Assembly: GCA_016930485.1 (NCBI GenBank)
Contig: JAFGGP010000037.1
Coordinates: forward strand, 1 to 44,795
Direction: 5' to 3'
Source: Candidatus Omnitrophota bacterium
GTDB lineage: Bacteria > Omnitrophota > Gorgyraeia > JAFGGP01
Length of the DNA: 44,795 nt
Below the pieces are notes generated by a model, which was not told where the DNA came from, ran no database searches, and saw nothing but the letters and a program-made list of their open reading frames with translations. Of this stretch, positions 8,651 to 16,608 are shown piece by piece (within the stretch, counting starts at the first letter, position 1; every line of letters begins with the position of its first letter). Made by a program: the position numbers and the translations under genes.

Positions 8651-10201
8651 TCAGCTGTGGTACTCCTGAATGCACCGCACAGAAAGTTCGTTTTTCAGGA
8701 TCGATTCTATCCCGTGCACCGATGCCATCGCACCGGCGATCGTCGTAATAAGGGGGATGCCGAACTGAACGGCCGAACTCCGTATAAGGGCCTCATCCTG
8801 TTTTGTCTGTTTACCGGCAGGGGTATTGATAATTAAATCAATTTCCCTGTTTTTGATTAGATCAACGATATGCGGTCTTCCCTCGTAAAGCTTAGTTACC
8901 TCTTTTACCTCAAGACCGTTCTGCCTGAGGGCATGGGCGGTGCCCCGCGTAGCACACAGACTGAAACCCAGATCGGCCAGTTTCTTCGCAAGAAAAATGA
9001 TCTGTCTTTTGTCTTTATTGCGCACCGTTATGAGCACCCTCCCCCTGGTAGGCAGCTTCTGGCCTGCCGCAAGCTGACTCTTGGCATAGGCAAGACCAAA
9101 GGTTTTATCAATCCCCATAACCTCCCCCGTGGACTTCATCTCCGGTCCGAGTACCGCATCCGCATTTTTAAACCGCACAAAGGGAAAGACCGACTCTTTT
9201 ACCGCAACATGCCGTATCTCCGGCTCCCTAGTAAACCCAAGAGATGTGAGTGTCTTGCCAATCATAACCTTGGTCGCCAGATCCGCAAGAGAGACGCCGA
9301 TCACCTTGCTGACAAAAGGAATGGTGCGGCTGGCCCGCGGATTCACCTCAAGGACATAGACCGTATCATTTTTAATTGCATACTGAATATTAATAAGGCC
9401 TTTAACCTCGAGCTCCTTTGCCAGTGCATAGGTATTGCGCTTTATCTCTTCGATAATCTCTTCGGTCAGTGTATACGGGGGGAGTACCATGGCACTGTCT
9501 CCCGAATGAATACCGGCCTCTTCGATATGCTCCATAATACCGCCGATGACGGTCGTTGAACCGTCCGAGATGGCGTCCACATCGACCTCGACCGCCTCCT
9601 CCAGGAATTTATCGATTAATATAGTTCTATCCGGAGCCGCCTCGAGGGCCTTTTCTATAAACCGGGATAGATCTTTTTCGTCATAGACAATCTCCATCGC
9701 CCTTCCACCAAGCACGTATGACGGTCGTACCACCACCGGATAACCGATCTCTGCGGCCGTCTGCCGCGCCTCTTCAAAAGAGGTGGCAATGCCGTTTTCC
9801 GGCTGCGTCAATCCGAGCTTCTTGAGTATCTCCTGGAAACGTTTTCTGTCCTCGGCCTTGTCGATCGAATCGGACGATGTCCCCAGAATAGTAACGCCGC
9901 AGGCAGCCAGAGGGACCGAGATATTGAGAGGGGTCTGCCCGCCAAACTGCACAATGACCCCGATCGGCCTCTCGATATCTATAATATGAAGAACATCTTC
10001 TACAGTAAGTGGTTCAAAATAAAGCTTATCCGATGTGTCATAATCGGTGCTCACCGTCTCGGGATTGCAGTTTACCATGATGCTCTTGATGCCTTCTTCT
10101 CTGAGCGCAAACGAGGCGTGACAGCAGCAGTAGTCAAATTCGATGCCTTGCCCTATTCTGTTCGGCCCGCTCCCTAAAATGACAACCTTCTTTTGTGCCA
10201 T
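8651..10201 (-). CDS. carB: Carbamoyl-phosphate synthase large subunit, C-terminal half (split CarB)
   Basis: The protein corresponds to the second half (about residue 555 onward) of the roughly 1070-residue CarB, which makes carbamoyl phosphate for pyrimidines and arginine. It opens with VVILGSGPNRIGQGIEFDYC and has the second ATP-grasp domain, including VVRPSYVLGGRAMEIVYDE and EVNPRASRT. It ends in the MGS-type allosteric domain with EGRPHIVDLI and INTPAGK. The 516-residue start at ATG 10201 has GAGGGG upstream; the longer upstream reading is not family-like. The N-terminal half is not in the window, and its own promoter and start argue against an assembly break. Split CarB is known in some archaea and deep-branching bacteria. 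Confidence 0.93.
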   Translation of the reverse strand: MAQKKVVILGSGPNRIGQGIEFDYCCCHASFALREEGIKSIMVNCNPETVSTDYDTSDKLYFEPLTVEDVLHIIDIERPIGVIVQFGGQTPLNISVPLAACGVTILGTSSDSIDKAEDRKRFQEILKKLGLTQPENGIATSFEEARQTAAEIGYPVVVRPSYVLGGRAMEIVYDEKDLSRFIEKALEAAPDRTILIDKFLEEAVEVDVDAISDGSTTVIGGIMEHIEEAGIHSGDSAMVLPPYTLTEEIIEEIKRNTYALAKELEVKGLINIQYAIKNDTVYVLEVNPRASRTIPFVSKVIGVSLADLATKVMIGKTLTSLGFTREPEIRHVAVKESVFPFVRFKNADAVLGPEMKSTGEVMGIDKTFGLAYAKSQLAAGQKLPTRGRVLITVRNKDKRQIIFLAKKLADLGFSLCATRGTAHALRQNGLEVKEVTKLYEGRPHIVDLIKNREIDLIINTPAGKQTKQDEALIRSSAVQFGIPLITTIAGAMASVHGIESILKNELSVRCIQEYHS

Positions 10202-10249
10202 ATAAACCCCTCGATATCCCCTTTCTCTTATACTGTACAAATTGCGCAC

Positions 10250-10278
10250 ATTGTACCAAAGCAAATACCCGGAAGCAA
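10250..10278 (-). promoter_or_regulatory. Possible promoter of split carB
   Basis: The minus strand reads TTGCTT (10273-10278), 17 bases, TACAAT (10250-10255), with a TG one base before the -10, an extended -10 form. It lies about 50 bases upstream of the ATG at 10201 and after the purine permease gene. The -35 box is weak. Confidence 0.45.
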
Positions 10279-10394
10279 ACAAATTATTGAGTCCGTGAGA
10301 TAGTGTCCTCTCTCATATGAAAAGGATGTACGTGCTTCTTTTTCGGGCGATTTCCAGGCATACGAGGCTGTGACAGCTGTCCCATAAACCGGGG

Positions 10395-11717
10395 CTATCC
10401 GTATGGATATAGGATGTAAAAAAGAAGGCACGTTGTGAACAAAACCCATAGACCAGGCGTTATCTCCCGATATCTGCCGGTCGCCACCTTGAGAAGCGGA
10501 TAAACGATAAAACCGGCAGTAATGCCGATGCCGATATTATAAGTGAAACTCATGAGAACGATGACGCAAAATGCCGGAATCAGCTCAGTAAAATCATCAA
10601 ACGGAATTAACGTAATCGGTTTAAGCATCAAAAGACCTACCATGACAAGGGCCGGTCCGTAAGCGCAGGGGGGCACAATTGTCAAAAACGGGGCAAAACA
10701 GAGTGTCCCCAGAAACAGGATGGCTGTAACAACCGCTGTAAGCCCACTCCTGCCCCCTTCCTCGATGCCGGTGGCGGATTCGATAAAGGTTCCTGCGGTC
10801 GTCGTTCCCAGGAGTGCGCCGAACATGGTCGAAAGCGCGTCCACCAGCATCGGTTTTTCTACCTCAGGAAGATTACCTTCTCCGTCGAGAAAACCTGCCC
10901 TGGCCGACACCCCGATCAGGGTACCCATTGTATCGACAAAGTCCATCAAAAAAACGGTCAGAATTACCGAAAAAAATCCCCAGCTCAGGGCACCCGTAAT
11001 ATCCAGCTTGAAGAGTGTCGGCGCAAGTGAAGGAGGTAGCCCCACCAAACGCTCCGGAAATACGGTAATTCCGCAGACGATAGAAAGCAGGGTCGTTGTA
11101 ATAATGCTGAGAAGAATCGCCCCTTTTATCTTGCGGATCATCAGAATGGAAATAAGCATAAAACCGAAGACGCCGATAAGAACCCCGGTATCATGCATGT
11201 TACCGACCCGCACCGGGACACCCCCAACCCCACCTCGCACTATGCCGATCTGGTTCAGTCCGATAAAGGTGAGAAACAGGCCGATTCCGACGGCAAAACT
11301 GTACTTAAGGGACACGGGAATCGCATTGATGAGCCAGCCTCTGATCTTAAGCAGCGTCAATACGGTAAAAAGCAGCCCGCCGATAAAAACGGCCCCTAAT
11401 GCCGTCTGCCAGCTATACCCCAGGATCTTTACGACGGTAAAGGCAATAAAGGCGTTCTCGCCCATATACGGGGCGATAGCAAAGGGACGCCTGGCATAGA
11501 TGCCCATACACAATGTCCCGAAAAACGCCGAGAGAATAGTTGCTACCATCGCCGCCCCGAGCGGTATACCGGCAGCCTCCAAAATTTTCGGGTTGACGAT
11601 AACGATATACGCCATGGTCATAAACGTCGTGATACCGGCGGATACCTCGGTCCTGACGTCCGTGCCCAGTCTCTCAAGCCCAAAGTAGCGGTATAGCCAT
11701 GCCGTTGTCTTATACAT
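10395..11717 (-). CDS. NCS2-family purine permease, AzgA type (guanine/hypoxanthine)
   Basis: This is a proton-coupled nucleobase importer of the inner membrane with about 12-14 membrane segments in 440 residues. AzgA features include the N-terminal GLERLGTDVRTEVSAGITTF block, the MTMAYIVIVNP segment and the PYMGENAFIAFTVV substrate-site helix (usually PGMGLNAFFAY). The later DFVDTMGTLIGVSARAGFLD and ATGIEEGGRSGLTAV blocks also fit. Cargo is most likely hypoxanthine, guanine or adenine by family. It is the last gene of the operon starting at 15728, 17 bases after the M29 peptidase. Confidence 0.9.
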   Translation of the reverse strand: MYKTTAWLYRYFGLERLGTDVRTEVSAGITTFMTMAYIVIVNPKILEAAGIPLGAAMVATILSAFFGTLCMGIYARRPFAIAPYMGENAFIAFTVVKILGYSWQTALGAVFIGGLLFTVLTLLKIRGWLINAIPVSLKYSFAVGIGLFLTFIGLNQIGIVRGGVGGVPVRVGNMHDTGVLIGVFGFMLISILMIRKIKGAILLSIITTTLLSIVCGITVFPERLVGLPPSLAPTLFKLDITGALSWGFFSVILTVFLMDFVDTMGTLIGVSARAGFLDGEGNLPEVEKPMLVDALSTMFGALLGTTTAGTFIESATGIEEGGRSGLTAVVTAILFLGTLCFAPFLTIVPPCAYGPALVMVGLLMLKPITLIPFDDFTELIPAFCVIVLMSFTYNIGIGITAGFIVYPLLKVATGRYREITPGLWVLFTTCLLFYILYPYG

Positions 11718-11734
11718 ATAAACCGCCTCGTTGG

Positions 11735-12688
11735 TTATCGCAACCGAACCGCCTTTTCTCTTCCAGACGGCAGCACAACCGTAATCTTTGGTGATAAGAA
11801 CACCCCATCCAGGTGACAGCCAGCCGCTACCTTCCCCCCAAACGACACATTATTGCCCAAGGCGATATGGGCCGTCTTCAGGGCCTTTTCATCCTCAAGA
11901 ACAACCCCTGTCATACGGGCCCGCGGGTTTAAGCCGATGCCGAGTTCCGCAATAGTGCGGCCTTTCCTGCCGAATGGCCGAAGAAGCCTTTCAAGCCTCG
12001 AGGAGCTAATGGCTGTTGCATACCCGTCTTTGACGGTAATAGTGACAGGTTTGTGCAACTTACCAAGGCCGGCAAAGCTACCGTCAATCACCAGTCTGCC
12101 GTTTGTCGTACCCTCCCGGGGGCTCAGACACACCTCGCCTGCGGGCAGATTGCCAAAGGCACCGGTCTCCAGATAGAGTCCGTTATCGATACAGATACGC
12201 CGTCCGCCGATCTCCATGGTAAGGTCGGTCCCGCCCGGGGCAGTAACGCGGATCCGGGAGGCCTGTCTCAACCGAGCAGCGATTCGCCGGGCATGTTTGT
12301 CAAGCGCCGCATAATCTATGTGAATAGACCGGCGCAACACCTCAAGGGTTACTGACGGTAACGATGCGATGCGGACCCCGTATTTTTTGCATGCCCTATT
12401 CCGTGCCTTTGTGTGAGAAAGAGACCAGGAGGTCAGAAGAAACACGATATCGGCGTCCCTCATTGCGCGTGCAACAAGACGGGGAGGCTCTTCACCATGC
12501 ATTGTACGGGACCTCATGGTGATAAGGGTTGCTTCGATGCCCAGGGAGAGGCAATTATTAAACAAGAGAGTCGCCACGCCACACAGTATCTCGTCGGTCA
12601 CGAGAAGTACCGACTCGCCCCTCCGGTGACCTAAGCACGTCTTCAGCATGGTCTCGGTTATTCTCTTCGGTAACATCTGAGTATGCAT
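11735..12688 (-). CDS. M29-like (aminopeptidase T family) metallopeptidase
   Basis: The 317-residue protein resembles thermophilic aminopeptidases of family M29, which use two metal ions to remove N-terminal residues. Family blocks visible are GNLPAGEVCLSPREGTTNG near 180-198, AELGIGLNP near 247, and a region with potential metal ligands Glu and His in VLEDEKALKTAHIALGNN. A GCHLDGVF block near the end supplies a further His and Asp. It is shorter than classical M29 enzymes (about 370-410 residues), mainly at the N-terminus, as in many bacterial homologues. No clear ribosome binding site precedes ATG 12688; 12676 is an alternative. It sits between the HPP-like protein and the purine permease. 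Confidence 0.8.
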   Translation of the reverse strand: MHTQMLPKRITETMLKTCLGHRRGESVLLVTDEILCGVATLLFNNCLSLGIEATLITMRSRTMHGEEPPRLVARAMRDADIVFLLTSWSLSHTKARNRACKKYGVRIASLPSVTLEVLRRSIHIDYAALDKHARRIAARLRQASRIRVTAPGGTDLTMEIGGRRICIDNGLYLETGAFGNLPAGEVCLSPREGTTNGRLVIDGSFAGLGKLHKPVTITVKDGYATAISSSRLERLLRPFGRKGRTIAELGIGLNPRARMTGVVLEDEKALKTAHIALGNNVSFGGKVAAGCHLDGVFLSPKITVVLPSGREKAVRLR

Positions 12689-12701
12689 AGAGATAGAGTA
12701 T

Positions 12702-13202
12702 CTATTCGATGTCGCTGATTACAGGACGTAAAAGAAACTTCAGGAGTGCAAGAATGGTAACCGCGAGTGCGACAAAAACAACCTCTGATATATTCCACCC
12801 GCGCAACACCAGAGAGAACGGGATAACGGCTGCGGGTACATTAAGGCACCGGAAGAGCGACATCAAAAAAACTGCAAGAAAGATGGAGCCGATGGCAGCC
12901 GCGTAAAGACCCAGACCGACTGAGAGCGCGTATCCAAGAATATGCACGGGAAGAAAAAATGCAAAGAGATAGCCCGACAGAAACGAAAAGGCATGCCCAA
13001 GAAAAAGACTCCTGTGCGTTACCATCGGACTGTGAGACATAAAGAAAACAGCGATGGCATTAAGAATTAACGATGAGGCAATAATGGGGGTGGTGTTAAT
13101 GTCCGCAAAATAGACGATACAGCTGATCGCCCCTGCGCTGAGAAATCCCTTCAGGAGAGATTGCGATACGTCGTGTTTCCAGTGAATATCAGCAAAAAAC
13201 AT
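12702..13202 (-). CDS. HPP-like integral membrane protein
   Basis: This 166-residue protein has about four to five hydrophobic helices and resembles the HPP family of small membrane proteins, some of which take part in nitrite transport in plastids and cyanobacteria. The order of segments fits: a helix with ASSLILNAIAVFF, the MVTHRSLFLGHAFSFLSGY loop, and a later LNVPAAVIPFSL stretch where HPP proteins have the HPPG motif. The eponymous HPP residues themselves are not conserved, so the function is open. It overlaps the end of the preceding small gene by 14 bases. Confidence 0.6.
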   Translation of the reverse strand: MFFADIHWKHDVSQSLLKGFLSAGAISCIVYFADINTTPIIASSLILNAIAVFFMSHSPMVTHRSLFLGHAFSFLSGYLFAFFLPVHILGYALSVGLGLYAAAIGSIFLAVFLMSLFRCLNVPAAVIPFSLVLRGWNISEVVFVALAVTILALLKFLLRPVISDIE

Positions 13203-13500
13203 GGTCGGTCCCGGGCGGCACAGAAGGCAGATGTGCGCGTTCCTGCAAAAATTTCTTGATCTTTAACTGACATCGTTTAACCTGAGAAATAAAACCTTGT
13301 TTCATATCCGTCAGCCTGTCGCTGATGTACGGCCATAGCCGCTCCCAATGCACCTCTAACTTTGAACTTTCATAGGCCTCGCCGATAGTTGTCTGCGGCT
13401 TCACCTTTTTGAATGTCACCACATCGCTCGATTGAATTAAAAAAAAGAGTGACAGGGTAAGCAAAATGGCGACAACGGTTACTTTCATGGTGAAACTCAT
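13189..13500 (-). CDS. Small membrane-anchored protein of unknown function
   Basis: I do not recognise this 103-residue protein. It has one N-terminal hydrophobic segment (about residues 7-23), then a charged, probably helical tail rich in Lys, Gln and Arg that would lie outside the inner membrane. The start ATG at 13500 shares ATGA with the stop of the preceding lipoprotein gene and has a GGAG ribosome binding site, which points to translational coupling. It is expressed with the lipoprotein and the HPP-like protein, and might form a complex with one of them. Confidence 0.6.
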   Translation of the reverse strand: MSFTMKVTVVAILLTLSLFFLIQSSDVVTFKKVKPQTTIGEAYESSKLEVHWERLWPYISDRLTDMKQGFISQVKRCQLKIKKFLQERAHLPSVPPGTDHVFC

Positions 13501-14096
13501 CGTTTATCTCCTTCCAGCTGTATGCTGAGCTCTTTCTGTACATCATTAAATATATTTTCCACCTTTTGCAGTTCGTCGAAGAGATCGTCATACATCTCTT
13601 CTGTGACCTCGAAAGGTATGCCCGCAGCAAGAAAGAGATCCTTGGCCGCCTGAAGTTCCAACGAAGGAAAAGAAAAAAGAGGGGTCCCCACCAAAAGGTT
13701 TCTGTCGACAGGGGCAACGCCATAGCCTTTGCCCTGATAGACGAGGAGCAGCTTCTCCCCATTGTATTTCATAATAGTTGAATAAAAATCCTCATCGGAT
13801 ATGGTACGCAGCTGCAGCACGACAGGAAAGAGCGCCGGGACCTCGGGTAATGAGCGGGAGGCGACAAAGTAGGTTGCCTTATCAATGGCGTCCTGATCAA
13901 AAAGCGGCTTATCCTCGAGGACATAATGCGACGAGTCGGCTCTATCAAAAAGCTCCCAGGAGCCGGGGCGGCGCGTCTCGCTCACCACGTAACAAACCAT
14001 CCCCTCGGGGACAGACCGGTTTTTATGTGCAGCCTCGCAGCCGCCTGCCGCTAAAAGACAGAGGGCGATAAGTAACAGGTGGCGGCTATTCAGCAT
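13497..14096 (-). CDS. Putative lipoprotein of unknown function
   Basis: From ATG 14096 the 199-residue product starts with a short basic region, a hydrophobic stretch and a lipobox-like LLAAGGC with the cysteine near residue 21, so it is probably a lipoprotein processed by Lgt and Lsp. The mature part begins with basic residues and is mixed alpha/beta, with an acidic helical tail from about residue 160. I do not recognise a family. The longer upstream reading (to 14180) overlaps the preceding gene and lacks a signal peptide at its start, so it is rejected. The gene overlaps its upstream neighbour by 11 bases. Confidence 0.7.
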   Translation of the reverse strand: MLNSRHLLLIALCLLAAGGCEAAHKNRSVPEGMVCYVVSETRRPGSWELFDRADSSHYVLEDKPLFDQDAIDKATYFVASRSLPEVPALFPVVLQLRTISDEDFYSTIMKYNGEKLLLVYQGKGYGVAPVDRNLLVGTPLFSFPSLELQAAKDLFLAAGIPFEVTEEMYDDLFDELQKVENIFNDVQKELSIQLEGDKR

Positions 14097-14484
14097 CCGT
14101 CCGCCCCGGCAGGGCAACTGCCTGATCCGTCTCCAGCTTTTTTCGTTCCTCACCGAACGAAACCAGATTATTTCCGTCAAAGTAGAGATATTTATTCTTC
14201 GAGAAATACTGGTAATTTACGGGGATTTCTGGAATCCGCCCAAAATAAAACCATTCTTCTTTCATCCTGCCTATTTCATTATAACCAAGTACAGTCACCT
14301 CGTCAGGCTCTCCCCACACCATCCTGACCTCTTCCTTGTCCATTCCGAGCCTGAGATGGGCCTCCCCTCGAAAGGGCACCCTGATGCTTACCTCCTCATC
14401 GGTCTTAATCCCTGAGGTGCAACCGGCGCCTGATATAAAAAGACACAGACACGCAAATACCGCATAACTCGCCCTTCTCTTCAT
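14086..14484 (-). CDS. BamE/SmpA/OmlA-like lipoprotein
   Basis: This 132-residue lipoprotein has a signal peptide ending in the lipobox SGAGC (Cys22). The mature part contains a BamE-like fold signature: LRLGMDKEEVRMVWGEPDEV (about 46-65), followed by EEWFYFG (about 76-82) and the strand YLYFDGNNLVSF (about 99-110). BamE is the small lipoprotein of the outer-membrane protein assembly complex, but the same domain occurs in many unrelated lipoproteins. The neighbours are not BAM genes, so I call the fold and not the role. An AAAGGAGG ribosome binding site lies just upstream. Confidence 0.75.
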   Translation of the reverse strand: MKRRASYAVFACLCLFISGAGCTSGIKTDEEVSIRVPFRGEAHLRLGMDKEEVRMVWGEPDEVTVLGYNEIGRMKEEWFYFGRIPEIPVNYQYFSKNKYLYFDGNNLVSFGEERKKLETDQAVALPGRTDAE

Positions 14485-14579
14485 ACGCCCCCTCCTTTAA
14501 CCCAATAGAGACATAACAGTGATTGAGGTTTGCTGAGCCTCTCGCCTTTTTTCCAACGAGGGGCCCTCTATTCTGCGTG

Positions 14580-14999
14580 TCATGCCTCTTTTGATTTCTG
14601 CTCCAGCACATCCAAAACACTGTTCAACGAATGGGCCAGCGAAGACAGCTCATCGCCTTTTCTGAATGTGATTCGAACCGAATAATCACCTGATGCAACT
14701 CTATGAAGTTCTCTGTCCAGCCGGTGCAACGGACCCGCAAGTCTATGAGAGGCTAATACCGTTGCGACAAAAAGCCCTATCAGCGCCAATGGGGCAATAA
14801 CCATCAGCACTTCATTGGTGCGCCGCATTGCCGGAACAAGATAATAGAGGATAATCTCGGGTATCGCCATCTGATTCATCGTCATCAGATAGATGAGATA
14901 ATACACAAAGGCGGCGCCCACGATCAATGGAACTATGGCAAATGAGACGTACTGAAACTGAAGTTTTTTATTCACAATAAACTGCCTTCGTTTTCTCAT
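14580..14999 (-). CDS. Membrane protein with two TM helices and a HAMP domain
   Basis: The 139-residue protein starts at ATG 14999 with a strong AAGGAGGT ribosome binding site. Two membrane helices (about 20-42 and 65-90) flank a short loop, and a HAMP domain follows with HRLAGPLHRLDRELHRVASG and the DELSSLAHSLN repeat end. HAMP domains pass signals from membrane helices to an output domain, but here nothing follows the HAMP, so the protein must act on a partner or serve as a structural adapter. I do not see a kinase or chemoreceptor partner nearby. Confidence 0.8.
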   Translation of the reverse strand: MRKRRQFIVNKKLQFQYVSFAIVPLIVGAAFVYYLIYLMTMNQMAIPEIILYYLVPAMRRTNEVLMVIAPLALIGLFVATVLASHRLAGPLHRLDRELHRVASGDYSVRITFRKGDELSSLAHSLNSVLDVLEQKSKEA

Positions 15000-15041
15000 A
15001 ACACAACCTCCTTGATCTACTGTCATCAACGAGATAACAGC

Positions 15042-15728
15042 TTATTTATTTTGGGAGAAGACGTAATACCCCACTTTAATATCATCAAAAAGCGCCTCCG
15101 CGGAGCTTTCGGTCCCATCGGCATCGCTCATAATGGCAATGGCCCGGACCCGTTTCGGAGGCTCTGCACCGAATGCCATGACATAATCATCGTGAATATT
15201 CCTTTCCTCGATACACCATAATCCTTCTTCGCAGTCACCCGAACGCACAACAATAATCTTTATATTTTCAGCGGCACCCGTTAAGACGCTCTCTTTTTCC
15301 TGGTTCCTATCCCAGACGTACTCAAGAAACTTTGAACGAGAAAAACTGATACCGGGAAAGCAGACATAAAGTCGGGCGGGATAATCGTCAAATTCCGGTG
15401 CCGGTTTGTCAGGAAACTGTACAACACTCCATTTCCAGCTCACCATAGGCAGCTCATCTATATCAATAGTCACTTTTCTATAAATGGCGGAACACGCCTT
15501 TATACTCCTGGAGTGCAAAAAACCGTTATTGCCGATATAGTCTATCCAGTAAGCCACCTTTCCGTTCAATACCTTTTCGCTCCAGTCCTCCAGTTCGTCC
15601 TCCTGAGAAAAGGCAAACCACTCCAGTGGCTCCAGAGGCGGGATAGTGCTATATGCAAGAGCAGCGCAGATTAAAAGCGCCAAGAGGGGGAGAGGTGCAA
15701 TAGGATACAGAAACGGTCGTTTCATCAT
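15042..15728 (-). CDS. DUF3047-family exported protein
   Basis: The 228-residue protein has an N-terminal hydrophobic signal or anchor (about 7-26). Blocks typical of the DUF3047 family follow: MVSWKWSVVQFP (about 95-106), ARLYVCFPG, a YVWDRNQ stretch, VVRSGD, and the C-terminal AIAIMSDADGTESSAEALFDDI. The family fold resembles a carbohydrate-binding-like beta sandwich, but its function is unknown. It is the first gene of the minus-strand operon and has its own promoter just upstream. The start could be either of two adjacent ATGs (15728, 15725), with GAGG upstream. Confidence 0.8.
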   Translation of the reverse strand: MMKRPFLYPIAPLPLLALLICAALAYSTIPPLEPLEWFAFSQEDELEDWSEKVLNGKVAYWIDYIGNNGFLHSRSIKACSAIYRKVTIDIDELPMVSWKWSVVQFPDKPAPEFDDYPARLYVCFPGISFSRSKFLEYVWDRNQEKESVLTGAAENIKIIVVRSGDCEEGLWCIEERNIHDDYVMAFGAEPPKRVRAIAIMSDADGTESSAEALFDDIKVGYYVFSQNK

Positions 15729-15746
15729 AACATCCTCGGGTAGTTA

Positions 15747-15775
15747 ATCTTAACACACTGTCGGCGTTTCTTCAA
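15747..15775 (-). promoter_or_regulatory. Promoter for the DUF3047-led operon
   Basis: The minus strand reads TTGAAG (15770-15775), 17 bases, TAAGAT (15747-15752), about 20 bases upstream of the start codon. It faces away from the comF promoter about 70 bases away, so the region 15729-15842 is a divergent promoter region. Confidence 0.5.
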
Positions 15776-15842
15776 GATAAATTACACGAATATCTCTTTA
15801 TCCATTACCGGTAACCGGCCGGGGTGAGACAGATCAACAAAA

Positions 15843-15871
15843 TTGACTAATCCGTTAAAAAATGATATAGT
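15843..15871 (+). promoter_or_regulatory. Promoter of comF; predicts a leaderless mRNA
   Basis: TTGACT (15843-15848), a 17-base spacer and TATAGT (15866-15871) form a near-consensus sigma70-type promoter. Transcription would start about 7 bases after the -10 box, at 15878-15879, which is the first base of the ATG at 15879. An in-frame TTG at 15843 is the -35 box itself and is unlikely to be a start codon. No ribosome binding site is present. Confidence 0.6.
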
Positions 15872-15878
15872 TGCGCCA

Positions 15879-16607
15879 ATGAATCACGTCTCTCCTCTTC
15901 TCTTTTTCCTGGATCTTCTCTATCCCCCCCGATGCGGCGCCTGCAACCGATTATTGACCAGCGGCATGCCGAATCAGATATGCCCGCGCTGCATGCAGGC
16001 CATCCAGCTTATTTATCCCCCCTTCTGCAAAAAATGTGGCGTCCCCATTCCTAACAATATTAAATATAAAGAGTTGTGTGGCCGGTGCAAAAAGGGCGGG
16101 CATTCCTTTGACCGGATCTGGTCATGCACTGTATACGAAGGAGTGATGGCCCGGATCATCCGGCAGTATAAATATCACAAGAAAAGACTGCTCAGTCATG
16201 ATCTGGTGCAGTTGATGATTCGCTTTGCTGAGATGCACATCCCCATGAAAGACGTTGATGTCGTTCTCGCCGTCCCCCTTCATCGAAAAAAAGAATATGC
16301 GCGGACATTTAATCAGGCCGAATATATCGCCAGGCCCTTCGCACAATATTTTAACAAAATATATTGTCGGGATGTACTGCGCAAAGTCCGCTACACAGAA
16401 AGTCAAAGCATGCTGACAAAAAGCGAGCGTACCCGTAACGTGACGGCCTCCTTCAGACTGTACAACAGACATAACGTAGCGCAGCGGCATATCCTACTGG
16501 TGGATGACGTCCTTACCACAGGCGCCACTATTAACGAGTGCGCCAAGATACTCATCGCCGGTGGCGCAAAAAAAGTATCCGCCTTTGTCGTGAGCAGGGG
16601 CATATAA
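15879..16607 (+). CDS. comF: ComF-family phosphoribosyltransferase-like protein
   Basis: ComF proteins are needed for natural DNA uptake in several bacteria and carry a phosphoribosyltransferase-like fold of unknown substrate. The 242-residue product has a zinc-ribbon-like N-terminus with pairs CGAC, CPRC, CKKC and CGRC between about residues 20 and 75. The PRPP-binding loop ILLVDDVLTTGAT lies near residue 205, and the YHKKRLL and PLHRKKEYARTFNQAE blocks are family-typical. The shorter start at 15879 was chosen because the longer reading begins at the -35 box. lptF follows 1 base later, so the three plus-strand genes form one operon. Confidence 0.88.
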   Translation: MNHVSPLLFFLDLLYPPRCGACNRLLTSGMPNQICPRCMQAIQLIYPPFCKKCGVPIPNNIKYKELCGRCKKGGHSFDRIWSCTVYEGVMARIIRQYKYHKKRLLSHDLVQLMIRFAEMHIPMKDVDVVLAVPLHRKKEYARTFNQAEYIARPFAQYFNKIYCRDVLRKVRYTESQSMLTKSERTRNVTASFRLYNRHNVAQRHILLVDDVLTTGATINECAKILIAGGAKKVSAFVVSRGI

Positions 16608-16608
16608 T

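Noticed and set aside
8605-8836. Plus-strand open frames over the carB/DHH junction
   Set aside because: They are antisense to well-supported genes and have no ribosome binding site; treated as shadows.
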